64,000 bases of DNA from Prunus persica (taxonomy: Eukaryota > Streptophyta > Magnoliopsida > Rosales > Rosaceae): the NCBI RefSeq assembly GCF_000346465.2, contig NC_034012.1:2381134-2445133 (forward strand), given 5' to 3'. Below are positions 59,403 through 64,000 of this stretch, one piece after another (positions within the stretch are counted from its first letter, which is position 1; the number at the start of each line of letters is the position of its first letter). The notes beneath the pieces are model-generated. The model was not told where the DNA came from. It made no database searches and was given only the letters and a program-made list of their open reading frames with translations. The translations under genes and the position numbers were made by a program.

Positions 59403-61810
59403 TCTGGGTGCGGCTTCTTAGGTTGGTACGGTACGCCTTCCTTGAGCTTCGTTGTGGGGACGCTAAGACTGAGCTTGCTTCACTGATCTCCGTTGGCCAG
59501 GCAAATGTGGGATACGTGTAGTGCTGTGATTATTCCCGGGTACATAATGATCGCTGCAGTGTGATACATATAATTCAAAAATATATATATATATATATAT
59601 GTTAAATATAGTTTAAAATTTTATATTAAAAACAATCACACATGTACATATTGATCTCCATTGAAATAACGTCCGACTCAAATATTAATCATTAGGAGTT
59701 TTGCATGACTCCGAATAATTGTCGAGTCGGACCATGAAAATTAACCTTAACTCAAATTCGTGCTAATGAATCACAACAGTTCTCAAGTAATGCTCAGATG
59801 TCACCAATAACTTATTTTCCAAGATTACAATGTCATCACCTCTTATTTTTCCATTGTAAATACACCAGAAATAAGGGTGGGCAAAAAATCATAAAATCAG
59901 TTTTTGTTTTTGTTTTTTTTTTTGAGAGGCACATACAATGTATTTTAGTCTTATAATTTGGTCTTTATTGTTCCTGAAAAAAAAAAAAAAAGTCTTTATT
60001 GTGGACCAGGCCTTTCAACGTCGGACAATCTTTAACTCCACTTGCCCAAAATGATTTCCTAAACAAGACCCCATACTAATACTAGGAGGAGGGGCAGGAC
60101 AGTAGTAAGACCCAACTCAGCCTCGGAGCCCAATCAGCTGTATTTCTCTTCGCATAAATGAGATTTATTTTGCAGTCCATAATATGCCCCGTATATCAAG
60201 GGCGGAGTTAGGATTTCAAAATTTATTGAGTTGGATTTATACATACGTTATGTGATTCAGTGCGTTCTGTCCGTGCAGCACAATAACTTGCAAGCACACT
60301 GTGTTGCACGAACAAACATACAAATTAGGAGAATGAAAATGAGTCTACGTGCATATATAGTATACAAAAGAATTATCATAATTGAAGCAGTATGAATGCT
60401 CAAAGGTCCTACCTAACTACAAAATGATATGAAGTCGTCCCCAGAAAATGAAATTTCATTCTGGCATGTTAATGAACTTTGAACTGGTCCATGATCAATG
60501 GAGACAACAAGACGTCTCTATCTCAACAGTTTAAGGATGACCTACAAAGTGTCCATGCTTTAATGAAATTTTATAATCTACCAGCACTAATAATGCCGCC
60601 ATTCATATTTTATTTAGAGCATTATGTAACTTAAAATAAAAAATGAAGTGGCACATAGGCTTGCAAAGTTGGCATTGCATATTAGCTCACATCGATTAAC
60701 CTCTTGATTTTCTCACTCATATACTTTTTAAAAATCGTAATTTTTAATGTTTTATTTCCATGCCAAGAAAAATAGGAGTGATTAGTACTCTATCACAGGT
60801 AGAGAGCTCCATCAAAATTGAATCACTTTGCAAGAAGAGAGTAAGATACTTGACTCGAACGATACTCGAGCCCTTATGTGTAGAGACTCGTCTAGTCCTC
60901 TTCACCTTTGTTTGTAAATAAAATGGGAACTTGAGTTGAATTCTGGTGGTGATTAGTTGGCCTACTGCCTTAATCACAAAAGCGTCTCCGAAGATTGCGC
61001 ACCAAGTCATGCTTAAAGGAGTCAAAGTTCAGAACTAGGGGTCCTCGCGGACCATACCTCAACCTCAACGGTCCGATCCATTCAACCTTACACATCCAGA
61101 ACCCAATATTCTTTAAGTAGAAATTCGAATAAATTTGTTTACCAAAATATAAATCCCATCCATATAAGCAAAAGTCACCAAAATTGAATAAAACTTGCAT
61201 ATAAAAACCAACTGTCCTCGTCTCGTATTGTTAAGATCAGAGGCCCAACAAGTCCTAAATTGATGGACAAGATTAATTATAATTCCTAATCTGGATTGCC
61301 AATTTGATAATTGCACTTTGGCAACAAAAAAATAATAAATAAAAAAGTCCACCCCGTGAACTCTCCCCACCTTTCGCTCACGTTAGCGTTGTCACGTGCT
61401 TTGTCGTCTACACGAGAGTGTGGCGTGCGGTGTGGGCTCCAACCCAACCATCGAACCATGAAGAATCTGTGGGGACTAGACCTAACTATCCATCTGCACC
61501 GTTCATTAATGAAAGCAAAGGAGATCATTAAAATCTGGGCAGGACATTAATATCTCCTCTTTTCACGAGTCAACAAAATCAAGAAAAAAAAAAAGGAAAT
61601 TAGATACCAACTCCAACTGTAATTCAGCACTAGTGACTAGTTGCATACACGTCCAATCCAATTTTACTCTCTCTCGCTTTCTCTGTCTTTCTCTCTCCTT
61701 CTGTGTGGAAATTGGAAAGCAAATACAGAACATATGAGAATGAGATTTTGTATAGTGGAGAAAGAAAAGGCGAACGGCACATGCGCGTAGCGTGTTTCAC
61801 AGCTAAAACA
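59403..61810. other. divergent spacer between FES1 and RLP4
   Basis: A TA repeat lies at 59581-59600. A GGGCGGAGTTAGGATTTCAA segment near 60200 is typical of a common plant transposon end. An ACGT-containing TCACGTGC (G-box) lies at about 61394, upstream of RLP4. A CT-rich leader (61666-61704) precedes the RLP4 start. No gene seen. Confidence 0.45.
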
Positions 61811-63916
61811 ATGCTTAGGTTTATTCTTCGTCTTCTTCTTCTGCCATGGCTTCTTCTCCTGCTCAGCTCAGTCTTCTCTTTGGCTTCGGCTAAACCTGGT
61901 GAGTGCTCACTAGCATCTTTTACTTATTCGCTTCAGTTCGATTACATTGCCGTTTCTTGATTCCCTGTATATCTTGATTCTTGAGTTCTTAACAATTCGG
62001 AGTCAAATTCAGTGGCATTGGAGTGAATTTAGCCACTGAATTTTGAGAGAGAACAATGAGTTTAAAGTGTAGTGGTGCTAATTCATCGTTTTTGGTTTTT
62101 GGTGTAAATTTTAGCGTTTGCTTTGGTGGAGATCTTGTTCTTATGCTCGATTATGTTTGGCATTGATGATTCAAAGAATGGAAATGAATCAGAGAGTAAA
62201 AATGGAAATAAGTAGTACTTTTTTACTCTTTCTGGAAAAAAAAAAATTGTTTGTTTGATGTTGAAGGAAAGTTAATGAGTTTGAATTCCTTTTGGAAAAG
62301 GAAATGAATCTGCGTTTCAGTTGTGCCAATTGCAAACACAGAATGGCATAAAACAAGGCTTAAAGTAGGTTATGTTTCTTATGTATGATGATAACCAATT
62401 TTACCAAGTTATAGAGAAAGCAGGGGCATTGGCGTATTCATGGCGGATGGTGCATTATGCTCTGTGGCCTCTCAACATTTTAGATGAATTTTCTATTTTT
62501 GTGTTTTTTTGTTTTTTTGTTTTTAATTGACTAAGGTGGTTACAGTACAATTACAGAATCTAGAAAATTATACATAAAAAAGAAAAACACTATAGTAATA
62601 GGATTTTCATGAAAGTAGCATTTTTGTATAAGTTGCTGCTTTCACATCAGTGCTTATAAAATGAATACTCAAATTTAAGAGAAAATTAATTCTCTAGTAG
62701 TTGTTGTTTAGTGAAGTTGGTATTACTATTCACACACCATCATGCAGACAACACATGCTTATAAGATTAGAGAATATTACTCAGTTCTTTATTTTATCTT
62801 CCTTTGCTTATTCCGGTTAAAATTTTGGTTTTAACTTGTGTGTTATGCTTTTGAGAACAGCACCATTTGCTATGCGCATAAGCTGTGGAGCTCGTCAGAA
62901 TGTGCATACAAAGCCAACCAATACACTGTGGTTTAAGGATTTTGCATATACAGGAGGCATACCTTTTAATGCAACACACCCAAGTTATATCAGTCCTCCA
63001 CTTCAGTCACTTCGGTATTTTCCCCTGTCTGAAGGCCCTGAAAATTGTTACATCATCAATAGAGTTCCCCGGGGACGCTACTCAGTAAGGATCTTTTTTG
63101 GATTGCTTGCACAACAGAACTATGACAGTGAACCTTTATTTGATATTTCTGTCGAAGGCACTCAGGTTACTTCATTAAAATCTGGTTGGAGTAGCCACGA
63201 CGATGAAACATTTGCTGAAGCACTAGTGTTTCTTAAAGATAGCTCTGTGTCTATCTGCTTCCATAGCACTGGTCATGGGGATCCAGCAATTCTTTCCCTT
63301 GAAATTCTCCAAGTTGATGATAAAGCATACCAACTTAGCCAGCAATCAGGTCAAGGAATAATCCTTAGAACAGTAACAAGATTGAGCTGTGGTACTGGGA
63401 AGCCAAAGTTTGACGTAGATTATGGCGGGGATCATTGGGGTGGGGACAGATTTTGGAATTACAAAAAGACCTTTGGTCAGAGTACTGATACAGCCCGATC
63501 TACTGAAGCCAGCATTAAGCAGGCTTCAAATCCACCAAACTTTTATCCAGCAGCTCTTTATAAAAATGCAATTGTTGGTACTGCTAGTCAGCTCGATTTA
63601 GAATATACAATGGATGTGGATCCCAATAGAAACTACTCAATTTGGTTACACTTTGCTGAGATTGATTCTGCAGTCACTGGTGTAGGGCAAAGGGTATTTG
63701 ATATCCTGATAAATGGTGACACTGCATTTCAAGATGTGGATGTTATCAAAATGAGTGGGGACCGTTATGCTGCTCTTGTACTTAACAAAACTGTCGCTGT
63801 AAGCGGGAGGACTTTAACAATAACCTTGCACCCCAAAGGAGGTGATCATGCCATAATCAATGCCATTGAGATATTTGAGGTTATAATGGCCGAGTCAAAA
63901 ACTGTACCAGAAGAAG
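61811..63916 (+). CDS. RLP4: malectin/LRR receptor-like protein RLP4, first two exons (partial)
   Basis: Exon 1 (61811-61898) and exon 2 (62861-63916), joined in phase 1, code about 381 residues. The gene continues past the window, and 63917-64000 is intron. Exon 1 is a signal peptide (MLRFILRLLLLPWLLLLLSS...). Exon 2 holds two tandem malectin-type di-glucose-binding domains. The first starts FAMRISCGARQNVHTKPTN and includes ENCYIINRVPRGRYSVRIFF. The second starts RLSCGTGKPKFDVDYGGDHW and includes NRNYSIWLHFAEIDS. The remaining LRRs, membrane helix and tail should lie to the right. An upstream in-frame ATG at 61781 is an alternative start; 61811 is preferred because the encoded MLRF start fits RLP4 from memory. 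RLP4-type proteins bind cell-wall sugars at the cell surface. The neighbour DRM1 is conserved. Confidence 0.92.
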
Positions 63917-64000
63917 GTTCATATGCACCTCCTCTTTGTTTGTTTTTATATATCCAAGTTTTATGCAACCCTCACTAACACCTAGCAATATGTACGTACT

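Noticed and set aside
58946..59521. Plus-strand frame of 191 codons with poly-Leu
   Set aside because: It is antisense to the acidic GAA/GAG repeat of FES1 exon 1. The Leu run is a by-product of the repeat.
1..64000. Bacterial-type systems such as CRISPR arrays, operons or phage modules
   Set aside because: Intron-rich plant genes throughout. No regularly spaced repeats or prokaryotic gene clusters were seen.

Overview
The window is nuclear DNA of a flowering plant, almost certainly a rosid eudicot. The evidence is AT-rich spacers, many GT-AG introns, plant-only families (SBP-box, Dof, LEA, DRM1/ARP, FES1) and many MITE-like elements. The compact genes suggest a small woody-rosid genome (Prunus-like), but that is a guess. 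I rebuilt spliced genes by eye from exon homology, splice sites and reading phase; no alignment was run. Arabidopsis names and locus numbers are from memory.

Left part (1-9 kb): the 3' end of an unrecognised gene; a decayed peroxisomal membrane protein PMP22 copy (minus); a small divergent ATG8-like gene (minus) with two tandem alternative exons that only keep frame if exactly one is used; and a LEA-type stress gene (plus) whose promoter carries an ABRE next to a CE3-like element. A short TIR element (4946-5276) and a MITE with a 10-bp target duplication (9593-9776) lie between and after them.

Middle part (9-41 kb): two Dof zinc-finger genes facing each other tail to tail (12930-13808 plus; 21559-22880 minus, two exons, DOF1.4-like), with long spacers holding MITEs, SINE-like copies and microsatellites. 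Then comes an SPL3-type SBP-box gene with a miR156 site in its 3' UTR, the mitochondrial basic amino acid carrier BAC1 (minus, 8 exons), and the peroxisomal processing protease DEG15 (minus, 14 exons, ending in the peroxisomal signal SKL).

Right part (41-64 kb): a nested pair of TIR elements carrying a broken coiled-coil gene fragment (Pack-MULE-like, 40817-42301); a PRC1 RING1-type gene (plus, 10 exons); DRM1/auxin-repressed protein (minus, 3 exons); an intronless gene of unknown function (plus); a FES1-type CCCH zinc-finger gene (minus, 5 exons); and the first two exons of a malectin/LRR receptor-like protein RLP4 gene (plus), which runs off the right edge.

The gene order is the most informative large-scale pattern. 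The set combines two Arabidopsis neighbourhoods: At1g28310-28340 (DOF1.4, DEG15, DRM1, RLP4) and At2g33810-33835 (SPL3, BAC1, DRM1 homologue, FES1). The window looks like the unduplicated ancestral segment that was split between two Arabidopsis chromosomes. Several members act in developmental timing (SPL3, FES1, RING1, DRM1), but nothing here shows that they are co-regulated.
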